DNA from: Gammaproteobacteria bacterium
GTDB taxonomy: Bacteria; Pseudomonadota; Gammaproteobacteria; Enterobacterales; Alteromonadaceae
Assembly: GCA_018826295.1 (NCBI GenBank)
Contig: JAHJZX010000028.1
Coordinates: 1 to 64,000, forward strand
Reading direction: 5' to 3'
DNA: 64,000 nucleotides
Below, piece after piece: positions 1-8,135 of the stretch (positions are counted from its first letter, which is position 1; each line of letters starts with the position of its first letter). Below the pieces are notes generated by a model, which saw only the letters and a program-made list of their open reading frames with translations, had not been told where the DNA came from and searched no databases. Position numbers and translations under genes: made by a program.

Positions 1-1333
1 CTTAGGTTTAGAAGTTACCCTGGTTGAAGCGCGCAGCACCTTAGGTGGCGTGTGCTTAAACGTAGGTTGTATCCCATCTAAAGCCTTATTACACGTTGCT
101 AAGGTTATTGACGATGCCCGCGATATGGCATCACACGGTGTAACCTTTGGTGCGCCGCAAATTGATTTAGATAAAATCCGCGCCTGGAAAGACAAAGTCG
201 TCGGCCAACTGACCAACGGCCTGGCCGGTATGTCGAAAATGCGTAAAGTGAAGGTCGTTACCGGCTACGGTAAATTTACCGGCGCTAACACCTTACAGGT
301 TGGCGACACCACTATTACCTTTGAACACGCTATTATTGCTGCAGGTTCAGAGCCGGTATCACTGCCGTTTATTCCAAAAGATGACGACCGTATTATCGAC
401 TCTACCGGCGCACTGGAATTAAAAGACATTCCGGGTGAAATGCTGGTATTAGGCGGCGGTATTATCGGCCTGGAAATGGGCACCGTATACCGCGCGCTGG
501 GCTCTAAAGTATCAGTAGTAGAATTTGCTGATCAGTTAGTACCAGCTGCAGACGCTGACATCGTTAAAGCTTACACCAAGTACAACAAAGACAATTACAA
601 CATCATGTTGTCTACTAAGGTTGTTGGCGTAGAAGCGAAGAAAGACGGTTTATACGTGACTTTTGAAGGCAAAAACGCGCCAGAAAAAGCAGTACGTTAC
701 GACAAGATCCTGGTTGCGGTTGGCCGTAAGCCAAATGGCGCGCTGTTAGATGCAGCTAAAGCCGGTGTTAACGTAGACGAGCGTGGCTTTATCAATGTAG
801 ATAAGCAACTGCGCACCAACGTTGGCCATATCTATGCGATCGGTGACGTTATCGGTCAGCCAATGTTAGCGCACAAAGCGGTACACGAAGGCCACGTAGC
901 AGCTGAAGTGATCGCCGGCCAGAAGCACTACTTCGACCCGCGCTGCATTCCATCAGTAGCCTACACCGACCCGGAAATGGCCTGGACTGGCGTTACCGAG
1001 AAAGAAGCCAAAGAGCAGGGCTTAAAAATTGAAACCGCTACCTTCCCATGGGCAGCGTCTGGCCGTGCTATCGCTTCAGCCCGTACTGAAGGCTTCACTA
1101 AGCTGATTTTCGACAAAGAAACCCACCGTATCCTGGGTGGCGCTATTGTTGGTATCAACGCCGGTGAAATGTTAGGTGAAATCTGCTTAGCAGTTGAGAT
1201 GGGTGCTGACGCCGAAGATATCGCGTTAACCATCCACGCGCACCCAACGCTGAACGAGTCTATCGGTTTAGCAGCAGAGATTTACGAAGGTTCAATCACC
1301 GACCTGCCAAACCCGAAAGCGAAGAAGAAGTAA
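1..1333 (+). CDS. lpdA: Dihydrolipoyl dehydrogenase (E3), 5' end cut off by the window
   Basis: This FAD flavoprotein reoxidises dihydrolipoamide in the pyruvate and 2-oxoglutarate dehydrogenase complexes and passes electrons to NAD+. The reading frame is open from base 2 (L-G-L-E-V-T-L-V-E...), so about 30 N-terminal residues with the first FAD-binding strand are missing. The redox disulfide motif GGVCLNVGCIPSK lies right at the start. The NAD-binding glycine motif GGGIIGLEMG follows near base 455, and the C-terminal HAHPT...E catalytic motif near base 1240. The GTG at base 50 is internal, not a start. A strong hairpin terminator follows directly. In relatives aceE and aceF usually lie upstream, outside this window. 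Confidence 0.97.
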   Translation, partial: LGLEVTLVEARSTLGGVCLNVGCIPSKALLHVAKVIDDARDMASHGVTFGAPQIDLDKIRAWKDKVVGQLTNGLAGMSKMRKVKVVTGYGKFTGANTLQVGDTTITFEHAIIAAGSEPVSLPFIPKDDDRIIDSTGALELKDIPGEMLVLGGGIIGLEMGTVYRALGSKVSVVEFADQLVPAADADIVKAYTKYNKDNYNIMLSTKVVGVEAKKDGLYVTFEGKNAPEKAVRYDKILVAVGRKPNGALLDAAKAGVNVDERGFINVDKQLRTNVGHIYAIGDVIGQPMLAHKAVHEGHVAAEVIAGQKHYFDPRCIPSVAYTDPEMAWTGVTEKEAKEQGLKIETATFPWAASGRAIASARTEGFTKLIFDKETHRILGGAIVGINAGEMLGEICLAVEMGADAEDIALTIHAHPTLNESIGLAAEIYEGSITDLPNPKAKKK

Positions 1334-1357
1334 GCTTCTCTTTACTGAATAAAACAG

Positions 1358-1381
1358 AAGGCCGCGAATGCGGCCTTTTTT
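1358..1381 (+). terminator. Rho-independent terminator of lpdA
   Basis: The 8-bp stem AAGGCCGC / GCGGCCTT has a GAAT loop and a run of T directly after it. It sits 25 bases past the lpdA stop, and its T-run touches the stop codon of the convergent leftward gene. It therefore marks the left border of the AT-rich insert. Confidence 0.9.
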
Positions 1382-2060
1382 ACGTGAAAAAGAATCGCTG
1401 AGCTTCAGTTTTTGAAAAGTAATCTTCGGTTACAAGTGGACATTTAGCTATTTCAGTTCGATAAAGCTCATCTAGACAATTGCCCTGTTTCTGGTCGATT
1501 TCATCCCACAGACCAGAGTAATAAAGACGAAGAACTTTTAAAAAAAAAGACATCGGTGTCATTACTCTTCTAGATGGCCAGCGATTCTCAGAGAAGAAGC
1601 CAATGTGGAAGTGCGCAGTTGGGTGTCTCATTTCACAATATTGTTTTTGTGACAAGTCATACCTGATTATCGGAATGTCACAAGAGAAGGTTTCTTCTGA
1701 GATAATCTGTTCAAACTCATCGAGTGAAATTTCACTTCTTTCAAGCATTTCGTTAGCAGCTTGCCGATGAGCCAAAGATTCGGAAAACGAGTATGGATTT
1801 GGAAAATACGCCAGCCTCACTTCCTGCTCTTTTGCCATTTCGGAAAATTGAAAAAAAGACTTATCAAACAGCATCAAATTAAAATCCTGATAGCAAATGG
1901 CACAATCGTAGAGTTCTCTGTAGCTATTTGCTTTAAGGCTCATCTTCTTGAAGTTGTCTGTCGGGATCAGAGAGCTAGGGCAGCCGGCCTGATACAACAA
2001 ATTGTTTTCATTAGCAAATTGAATGCTTTGGAAAACACTTTTTCCGAAATCATTACTCAT
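1380..2060 (-). CDS. DUF2290-like protein, last gene of the leftward four-gene cluster
   Basis: The 226-residue soluble protein has no signal peptide or membrane segment. From memory it resembles DUF2290, notably the central stretch ending in R-H-P-T-A-H-F-H-I-G and the following P-x-x-F-F-L-K-V-L-R-L-Y-Y; this family assignment is recognition, not a search. The HxH pattern could bind metal or be catalytic, but no function is known. The ATG overlaps the end of the helicase gene by 8 bases (GATGAGTAATG), so the two are probably translationally coupled and act together. It is rich in Phe and Tyr and is AT-rich like the rest of the cluster. Confidence 0.6.
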   Translation of the reverse strand: MSNDFGKSVFQSIQFANENNLLYQAGCPSSLIPTDNFKKMSLKANSYRELYDCAICYQDFNLMLFDKSFFQFSEMAKEQEVRLAYFPNPYSFSESLAHRQAANEMLERSEISLDEFEQIISEETFSCDIPIIRYDLSQKQYCEMRHPTAHFHIGFFSENRWPSRRVMTPMSFFLKVLRLYYSGLWDEIDQKQGNCLDELYRTEIAKCPLVTEDYFSKTEAQRFFFT

Positions 2061-4170
2061 CTTTATTGTCTGTATTTACCAGTCCAAGTTTCATTTGTAT
2101 TTGTTCTTGGGTATAACCTTTTTCTATCAATTTACTCACTGCGCCTTCTATTACTTCAAATTCATTAGGTTGTGAGCTCAAGTCTCTTTGAATCGTTTCA
2201 ATAATGCGTGCGTCTGGAACAGTAAACTTCAAACTAGGCGAATTTTTAATACTGATAGATACTTCGTGAAAAAAGTACTGGGCTCTAGATCCAATTCCAC
2301 TGATTTTTAACCATGCTTTTGTTCTCGTAAATGCAGTAAAAATTTTATTCCTACCGTTCCGTGTTCCTCTACTTGGGAAAAGAGCGTCAATTCCGGCTGC
2401 AAAGACGAGTGGGGCTTCATTGCCCTTAGCGCGATGGACAGTAGATAGAGTAACCATGTCATCTAGTGTAAATGGTGGTGCAGCAGAGCTGGCTATTAAT
2501 AAATTGTTAGACCTGACACCATATTTTGATAAGTCATAAGATATTTTCGTAAAGTAGTGCTTTGCATTCATATCATCAAGGCAAATCACCAGAACGTCAT
2601 GTGCTTTTAAGCCTTCATCAAGTGCTTTAATAATTGTTGAAACAATCCATTGACATTCGTTGTCAATATTGCTTGCAGCATGACATTCGATTACATCAGA
2701 TATCTCTTGATGTTGGTATATCGAAAGAGGGCTATTTTCCCTATCTCTGGTAATCGTAACATCTTGACCAACAACAAGTGAGCTACCAGCTTCTAATCTA
2801 TAACCTACGTCTTTCCAGTGCTCCTCATTTTCTAGCATTTGTACTGGGCGTTCTGAATAAACTCCAAAACCTAACGCATGTGCTGTCAGCAGAACCTCTA
2901 ACGGATTTCTATAACATTTATAAAGAACTAAATCATTACTTTGGCCGAAACTTAAATCTTGCGCGAATTTATCTAAATCGATCAGTGGTTTGTTGCTAGG
3001 ATTTAATCCGAATAGCTCTTTTGGAGTGCGCTGGTATACGTTAAATATTGATTGAAGTTCATCATAAGCCCAAACAATATTTTTATTTCTTCCATGCTCT
3101 CCTTTTGCAAGTTTGTAACATATTGAAAAGAATTCGTTTGGAAGGTCCTGAGCTTCATCTATTAAAATGTAGTCGTACTTTTGATAAATTTTATTTTTTG
3201 ATACTTGATGGCATACGGCTTTAAATGGATCATCTGAATTGACTAACTTAGCCTCTGAGAACGTCATTGGCCTTATACTATTGTCTGCACAGGTATTATA
3301 AATAACTCCATCGATGGTTCGACCTCCCCATGAGTGAAGTACATCAATATTTTCCCAGTTCGGTTCTGTACCTGAAAAATGCCTGTAAAAACGAGCTATT
3401 GATTCTCTTATTAACCCATATAAGCTTTTTGTATAAAATGTGAAAAGAATTTTCTTGCCAGAGTGCTGTAAGTGAATGTGTGCAGCTTTCATTGCAAGAA
3501 CGATAGTCTTTCCTGAGCCTGCTAAACCTCTAATTCTTTGCGGTCCATTTATCAGGCTAATTGCAATTTTTCTTTGTTCAATATCAAAATTTGAAATTTC
3601 TTTCTCTAAGTCTATAAGGATGTTTAGCTTTGTTTTTGGATCGTCCGATATTTTGTTTCGCTTACTTTGCTTTGATAGTGCTTTGGCGCCTTCTATAATA
3701 GATCGTGCTTCGTCTATGATATTTTGTGGGGTAGGATCTTCTACTTCAATGCTTTTAAAATATTCGGATAGCTCTTTTAACGAAGATATTGTTTCGTTAT
3801 CATCTGATTCATCAATTTCCTCACCGAATACCACACAATGTATATCAAGATGAAGTTCTTTTTTGCTCTTTCTTAAAATCTTGCTTTTTTTCATGGCAGC
3901 TTCAATGAAGCTAAATAATTCTGACAGATTATCATCATCTTCTTTTTGAGAATGTTTGTCAGTAGTTTGGATTAATATCAACCCATGATTTTTGGAAAGC
4001 AAAGCAATTTTTGACTTTATAGAATAATCTTCATAATCTTTGAATACGGGGAAGCCGTAATATAAAACAGATTCTTCAATGCCTAGATCGTTTTTTATTT
4101 GTTCAAGATGAAGTATGATTTGATTATCTAATCCATGCGGAGTTATTTCTGTCGCTATTATTTTTTCCAA
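2053..4170 (-). CDS. SF1 UvrD/Rep-type helicase with an unusual N-terminal domain
   Basis: This is an ATP-dependent superfamily 1 helicase or translocase. Counting from the longest frame (TTG at 4185), Walker A GSGKT is at about 223-227 and Walker B IDEAQD at about 342-347. Later come KCYRNP, the STVHRAKG motif V region and the arginine-finger motif AFTRTKAWL. The N-terminal 130 residues contain a strand pair (I-A-L-L-S-K-N-H-G-L-I-L-I-Q-T-T) that looks like a NERD nuclease core with its acidic and ExK residues lost. No ATG is available; a TTG at 4170 directly behind GGAGG is preferred over the TTG at 4185. It lies 34-49 bases behind the ASCH gene and overlaps the DUF2290-like gene, so all four are probably one operon. 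Confidence 0.85.
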   Translation of the reverse strand: MEKIIATEITPHGLDNQIILHLEQIKNDLGIEESVLYYGFPVFKDYEDYSIKSKIALLSKNHGLILIQTTDKHSQKEDDDNLSELFSFIEAAMKKSKILRKSKKELHLDIHCVVFGEEIDESDDNETISSLKELSEYFKSIEVEDPTPQNIIDEARSIIEGAKALSKQSKRNKISDDPKTKLNILIDLEKEISNFDIEQRKIAISLINGPQRIRGLAGSGKTIVLAMKAAHIHLQHSGKKILFTFYTKSLYGLIRESIARFYRHFSGTEPNWENIDVLHSWGGRTIDGVIYNTCADNSIRPMTFSEAKLVNSDDPFKAVCHQVSKNKIYQKYDYILIDEAQDLPNEFFSICYKLAKGEHGRNKNIVWAYDELQSIFNVYQRTPKELFGLNPSNKPLIDLDKFAQDLSFGQSNDLVLYKCYRNPLEVLLTAHALGFGVYSERPVQMLENEEHWKDVGYRLEAGSSLVVGQDVTITRDRENSPLSIYQHQEISDVIECHAASNIDNECQWIVSTIIKALDEGLKAHDVLVICLDDMNAKHYFTKISYDLSKYGVRSNNLLIASSAAPPFTLDDMVTLSTVHRAKGNEAPLVFAAGIDALFPSRGTRNGRNKIFTAFTRTKAWLKISGIGSRAQYFFHEVSISIKNSPSLKFTVPDARIIETIQRDLSSQPNEFEVIEGAVSKLIEKGYTQEQIQMKLGLVNTDNKDE

Positions 4171-4219
4171 GCTTCCTCCAAACAATCTGTTAAATCATTA
4201 ATCAAAATAACGATCAGTT

Positions 4220-4591
4220 TTAAATGTACCGGTAAGACTGAGGTGCCAAGCCATTTGGGACTATCATACTAAGATTTAATGGTTCTCTGTAGCGAATGAC
4301 ATTGCCGACTTTTATCGCGTGAGCCATTTCTCTACCTTCAAAATACTCTTCGAAAAAATCTTGCGAAATTCCTGAGTAGCTCTCTGTCTGTGACCAAACT
4401 ACTTTAGGTGTGCCTGATACAACTCCGTCAAACTCGAACTCGCCAACAACTTTACCCACTGGCATAGTCGCGTAAATAACAACCGTTTTAACGTCTTTAT
4501 TTTTAAATAGTGCTTTTCTAAATTCAAAACGTTTTTCACCACTTAGGATTTTTTCCGCATATTCCGGCTTAATCGATAATAATACTTTCAT
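4220..4591 (-). CDS. ASCH-domain protein
   Basis: The 123-residue protein is a single PUA-like ASCH domain. It opens with a first strand LLSIKPEYAEKILSGEKRFEFRK, which is the family signature (helix then E-F-R-K), followed by the V-V-I-Y-A-T and V-V-G-E-F-E-F strands. ASCH domains are thought to bind RNA or modified nucleotides; the ligand here is unknown. Its first 23 bases overlap the 3' end of the GNAT-PUA gene, which indicates coupled translation. The next gene downstream is the helicase. Pairing with a second PUA-like domain in the upstream protein suggests nucleic-acid or modified-base recognition in this cluster. Confidence 0.8.
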   Translation of the reverse strand: MKVLLSIKPEYAEKILSGEKRFEFRKALFKNKDVKTVVIYATMPVGKVVGEFEFDGVVSGTPKVVWSQTESYSGISQDFFEEYFEGREMAHAIKVGNVIRYREPLNLSMIVPNGLAPQSYRYI

Positions 4592-5618
4592 TTAATAGAC
4601 CTGCCTGGGTGATTGCTTTTAGTTGTTGTTTTGATAACGGCATAAAGCCCCAATACGCATTTGGATCCAATCCAAAATTCTCTATCATTGCACCGCGTGT
4701 GACTCTGCGCTTCAAGGCCGCATTATAGGTGAATCTGAAAACATGCGGGTAATTTTTGCGTGCCCAAAAAGTGCTTAGCTCTTTCTCTGAAAATACGCTA
4801 TACGGTTTACAGTACTCCATAAACTCTTGAAGAGATGCAAACGAATTAATATTCCGGTACTCTTCGACCACACCAACAGACGTTGCTACAGAACGATAAT
4901 GTGCAGGCCCTTGCCCATCGGATGTCCGGTATATCAACAGTGTATCCCCTGCCTGCAGCCGTTCTGTACCACGCATATTCGTTAAGTAGACTTTGTGAAT
5001 GCTATTTGTGTGCGAAATGTCTTCGATAATGTCTGAAGTTTCGGTTTTTAGAATTGAGTCAGGGAGGAGTCTGGTGTGCCATTCTGGCCATAGCGACAGG
5101 AGATACACATTCCCACGTTTTAAATCGATTCTCGGATAGTCTCTAACGATATGGTTGTTAACACTGCTAAAGTGTTTACTTAAAACAAGTTCGGTACCGT
5201 TATTAGTAGCTTTAGTTGCAATCTTCACGAAGCCATATTTTTCGTATAAATAGATTAGCGACTCGTGTTTAGCAAAAACCGTCACATAGATCTCAGGAAC
5301 TGAGTAATGCAACGCGTGATCGAAAATCTTTTTCAGAAACCGCTCACCAAGCTTTGTGCCGTGGGCATTTATCTTCATCGTACCTACTTTAAGGCGAGGT
5401 GAGGCAGGTATCGGTGGAGTGGTATTTGGGATCGGCTCGTTTTCTAACTTTAGATAAAGAAATCCATTGATGTTGCCTGCGCTATCCTCAAACACATAGG
5501 CTGAATCATCACTTTTACGTATGAACCAATCGGAGAACTCACTGTAATCCTGTTTCAGGCTATCAAAAAATGGGTCGTTTAGATTAATATCTTTAAAGTT
5601 CTTAAGTTTCAATTCCAT
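4569..5618 (-). CDS. GNAT N-acetyltransferase fused to a C-terminal PUA/ASCH-like domain
   Basis: Residues about 1-155 form a GNAT fold: the acetyl-CoA binding loop is in the region K-I-N-A-H-G-T-K-L-G-E-R-F, and the terminal strand-helix motif is L-Y-E-K-Y-G-F-V-K-I. Residues about 165-349 form a second domain (Y-L-L-S-L-W-P-E-W, then L-Q-A-G-D-T-L-L-I-Y-R and S-V-A-T-S-V-G-V-V-E-E-Y) that resembles EVE/ASCH PUA-like folds. The likely role is acetylation of a nucleic-acid-associated or translation target, but this is inference. It is the first gene of the leftward operon, with a promoter 70 bases upstream. The TCCTT complement of an RBS lies 12 bases before the ATG, which is rather far. Confidence 0.75.
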   Translation of the reverse strand: MELKLKNFKDINLNDPFFDSLKQDYSEFSDWFIRKSDDSAYVFEDSAGNINGFLYLKLENEPIPNTTPPIPASPRLKVGTMKINAHGTKLGERFLKKIFDHALHYSVPEIYVTVFAKHESLIYLYEKYGFVKIATKATNNGTELVLSKHFSSVNNHIVRDYPRIDLKRGNVYLLSLWPEWHTRLLPDSILKTETSDIIEDISHTNSIHKVYLTNMRGTERLQAGDTLLIYRTSDGQGPAHYRSVATSVGVVEEYRNINSFASLQEFMEYCKPYSVFSEKELSTFWARKNYPHVFRFTYNAALKRRVTRGAMIENFGLDPNAYWGFMPLSKQQLKAITQAGLLNESIIID

Positions 5619-5664
5619 ATGAACGGATCATCCTTACAGTCATTGCATTTTCATTTTTTTAATA

Positions 5665-5692
5665 AAATTACCCATAAACTCCCTGCGGTCAA
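5665..5692 (-). promoter_or_regulatory. Sigma-70 type promoter of the leftward four-gene cluster
   Basis: Read on the minus strand, TTGACC (5692-5687) is followed by a 16-base spacer and TAATTT (5670-5665). The sequence downstream is very AT-rich up to the GNAT-PUA start at 5618. No comparable promoter is visible inside the cluster. Confidence 0.6.
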
Positions 5693-5841
5693 GACTTTAT
5701 TTGTTGCCTTATCTGCTCTAATTGGGGGTTAAATCTCAGGGTGATGCCTCAAGAGTTGATTTTGGGTAACATCATATGCTTTTGGTTGCCGCTTACTCTT
5801 TCCCTTGCTAGCATCAGTATTCCACATTTCAGGGACGACTT

Positions 5842-6867
5842 ATGCGCTGGATGCGTTTTACTTTACCGCTATTACTGCTTATCTCCCCGCTGGCCTTTGG
5901 CCAAAAGCAATACACCGAGGGCGCGTGTTTGCTGCTGCAGCACCAGATGGTGCAATTTGCTGCGCAGCCGAATAGCCATAACTACCAAAGCGCCAAGCGT
6001 GAAGTGGATAACCACTGCCAAAACCCGATACCGGCTCCGGAGCACGAGCTTAACCTGACGAATGCTCCGGCAAAAGCCAATGCCGCAACGCCAGTACAAA
6101 CCGCAAGCAATAATACGGTTGTAACGCCTCAACCTGCGTCAACGGTAACGCCCAGCACACCGTTGCAAACTAAACAGTTACCGCCGAAATTTGATATGGG
6201 CGCGATGATGTTTGGCCTGTTTACGCCTTATCTGCCGTACATCATTGGTTTTGTATTACTTGGCCTATTGCCGGGGCTGGTAATTACTGTGCTGTTTGGC
6301 AATAAAGCCAAGTTTTTAGGTGCGATGGCTGAGCGCAGTTTGCATAAACTGCTATTGAAGCAACTGCCCATGAGTTATAAACATTACCGCAACTTGGTGC
6401 TGCAAACGGCGCAGGGTGATTTAACTGAGGTGGATCATCTAATTATCAGCCCGTTTGGCATCTTTGTGCTGGAAGTAAAAAACTATCAGGGCTGGATTTT
6501 CGGTAATGAAAAGCAGCCCGAGTGGACGGTGCAGCATTTTCGCCGCAAGCACCGCTTTATGAACCCACTGCGGCAAAACTACAAACATACCGAAGCGGTA
6601 AAACATGTGCTTGGATTAACGGCCGACGATGCCGGTAAAGTCCACCCGCTGGTGGTATTTAGCCCACGGGCGGCGTTTAAAACCCCGATGCCAGATAATG
6701 TGCTGCATCTCGACCAGACAGGCGATTATATCAATCAGTATTATCAGCAGTGTTTTAGCGATGAGCAATTGCGCCAGTTTAGTGCCAGGTTAAATATCGC
6801 CGCCACTAGTAGAAAAGCCCTGAGCAAGCTGCATTTAGAACAGGTAAAAGCAAAAAAGGCCGCTTAG
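5842..6867 (+). CDS. Membrane-anchored NERD-domain protein, catalytic residues intact
   Basis: The 341-residue protein starts with a signal peptide (to about residue 20, ending ...LAFGQ). A short domain with two cysteines follows (QYTEGAC...NYQSAK...C), then a Thr/Pro/Gln-rich linker. A transmembrane segment lies at about 125-150, and a NERD nuclease-like domain at about 165-290. The NERD core VDHLIISPFGIFVLEVKNY keeps the D...ExK residues of the PD-(D/E)XK fold. Topology inference: cysteine domain in the periplasm, NERD in the cytoplasm. The ATG at 5842 sits 6 bases behind AGGGACG. Two relatives lie nearby, a decayed copy at 11240 and a divergent one at 13820. Substrate unknown. Confidence 0.8.
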   Translation: MRWMRFTLPLLLLISPLAFGQKQYTEGACLLLQHQMVQFAAQPNSHNYQSAKREVDNHCQNPIPAPEHELNLTNAPAKANAATPVQTASNNTVVTPQPASTVTPSTPLQTKQLPPKFDMGAMMFGLFTPYLPYIIGFVLLGLLPGLVITVLFGNKAKFLGAMAERSLHKLLLKQLPMSYKHYRNLVLQTAQGDLTEVDHLIISPFGIFVLEVKNYQGWIFGNEKQPEWTVQHFRRKHRFMNPLRQNYKHTEAVKHVLGLTADDAGKVHPLVVFSPRAAFKTPMPDNVLHLDQTGDYINQYYQQCFSDEQLRQFSARLNIAATSRKALSKLHLEQVKAKKAA

Positions 6868-6876
6868 CCCGCGGCC
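6851..6876 (-). terminator. Terminator of the leftward membrane-protein gene
   Basis: On the minus strand the stem GGCCGC / GCGGCC is followed by six T. It lies within the last codons of the convergent NERD gene, just past the stop of the gene ending at 6884. Confidence 0.75.
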
Positions 6877-6883
6877 AGTATCG

Positions 6884-7366
6884 TTAGCTTAGCTGAACAT
6901 AACCCAACAGCAGTGCCGCCAGAACAATAGCGGCCAACCGCAGCCGGTTAGTTGGTCTACCGACGAAAAACAGCGGATAGTATACTGCGGCAACCGGTAT
7001 CGCCAGATACACCAATAGCATCAGCGGTGAGCTGCCAAGTTCATTGCCTGGTTGATTGGCGATATGGAAGCTGTAGCCATACAGCAATATTACTTGCAGC
7101 AAACCAGCCAACATATAGCTTTTGCCAAGGCTTATCTTGCTAAAGGCGCTGACTAAGGTTGCCAGCAAGGCCGGTACAAAGCACCAGATACTCAGAAACC
7201 CTGCAACTAAGTACCAGTCGTCGCTCGCCAGCGGGTAATGTACATCCTGACTAACACCTCTTAGCAGAGCAATAACGGCAACAATAACAAACAAGATTGC
7301 TGTTGTTGAAACTGCGCGAATAAGGGTGTCAGAAACTAGCGATATGCCGGATTTTGTACTGTACAT
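6884..7366 (-). CDS. Unknown four-helix membrane protein
   Basis: The 160-residue hydrophobic protein has about four membrane segments: around residues 18-36, 50-72, 82-97 and 115-133, possibly with a fifth near the C terminus. No family was recognised. The ATG at 7366 lies 31 bases inside the 3' end of the upstream gene (7336-7971), so the two are co-transcribed and probably functionally linked. A terminator follows at once. It could be a membrane partner or immunity-type protein for the unknown upstream product, but nothing in the sequence proves this. Confidence 0.6.
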   Translation of the reverse strand: MYSTKSGISLVSDTLIRAVSTTAILFVIVAVIALLRGVSQDVHYPLASDDWYLVAGFLSIWCFVPALLATLVSAFSKISLGKSYMLAGLLQVILLYGYSFHIANQPGNELGSSPLMLLVYLAIPVAAVYYPLFFVGRPTNRLRLAAIVLAALLLGYVQLS

Positions 7367-7971
7367 GGCTTACATAGCCCCTTGAAATACATTTGATGAA
7401 TACGAACATCGTGTGCAGCATCTGCGCCATTGAAATCACCAAGCTGGCGTCTTGCCTTTGCATTGTCAGGCAAATCAGCAGGCACTACATCAAGAATAGA
7501 GTTTGTCCAGCTGTTACTGTTCTTGCCAAACCATGGCGGCGGATATGCTATGGGCTGACTGCCTTCATTTACAACATAGAAATCTATTGCTGTCAGAATT
7601 GCCTGAGCCAATTGTTGTTCTGTGTAACCTTGCCGGGGAAGGATGCGCCTTGCCTCAGCCTTTTGATAGCCAAACTGGCCAGATAAGATCGAGGGCTCGC
7701 CACCAAAGTACTCAATGGCACATGACAAGTCTGCCCGTTCGAACGGCACAAAAGTAAGCCGGTTATATTTAGTTGTCGATGTTCCGGTAGATGCGACATT
7801 TTGAGCGCCCAATACGAGACCGTATTGCTTGCCAATTCTACGGCTGCTCAGTGTCTGATTGGAGTGCGACAAACGAAAAGTTTGTTGCGAATCGCCGGTT
7901 AAAATAACAAAGAATTGGTGCCGGCCAATCGGTACACCATTTAAATCTCGTGCTAACAAATAGGTTTCCAA
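7336..7971 (-). CDS. Unknown protein, possibly a degenerate papain-like fold
   Basis: The product is about 211 residues if it starts at TTG 7971, which follows AAGGAGG with 5 bases spacing. The longer frame from ATG 8001 has no good RBS. There is no signal peptide. Notable motifs are an early G-R-H-Q-F-F-V-I-L strand, G-L-V-L-G-A, and a later K-N-S-N-S-W-T-N-S-I-L helix. This His-then-N(S/C)xxxxxxxL order recalls permuted NlpC/P60 papain-like enzymes, but the usual cysteine is a serine here, so this is only a suggestion. The gene overlaps the membrane-protein gene downstream and diverges from the Tai4-like gene at 8136. Confidence 0.5.
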   Translation of the reverse strand: METYLLARDLNGVPIGRHQFFVILTGDSQQTFRLSHSNQTLSSRRIGKQYGLVLGAQNVASTGTSTTKYNRLTFVPFERADLSCAIEYFGGEPSILSGQFGYQKAEARRILPRQGYTEQQLAQAILTAIDFYVVNEGSQPIAYPPPWFGKNSNSWTNSILDVVPADLPDNAKARRQLGDFNGADAAHDVRIHQMYFKGLCKPCTVQNPAYR

Positions 7972-8135
7972 TGTGGCCTCCTTGCAACCATAAGAAAACA
8001 TTTAAAGACCGGCAAAGCTTAATTTAGGATTGCATAAATGTAAAATAAAGGTTTGTATTGTGGGGCGTCTTCTAGAAAGACAGGTCAGATTAGGTTTCAC
8101 GGGATTGCTATGACAACGCTAAAAGGTGACTAAAT

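Noticed and set aside
961-1233. Antisense 90-codon frame in lpdA and similar long antisense frames in acnB, amtB and helicase genes
   Set aside because: Typical long antisense shadows of well-coded genes; no start signals or motifs.
5610-5740. Attachment-site direct repeats at the borders of the AT-rich cluster
   Set aside because: I compared the sequence near 1340-1400 with 5620-5740 and found no shared repeat longer than a few bases.
5741-6058. Open frame of 105 codons overlapping the start of the NERD gene in another frame
   Set aside because: A shadow of the real gene, whose signal peptide and conserved domain are in the other frame.
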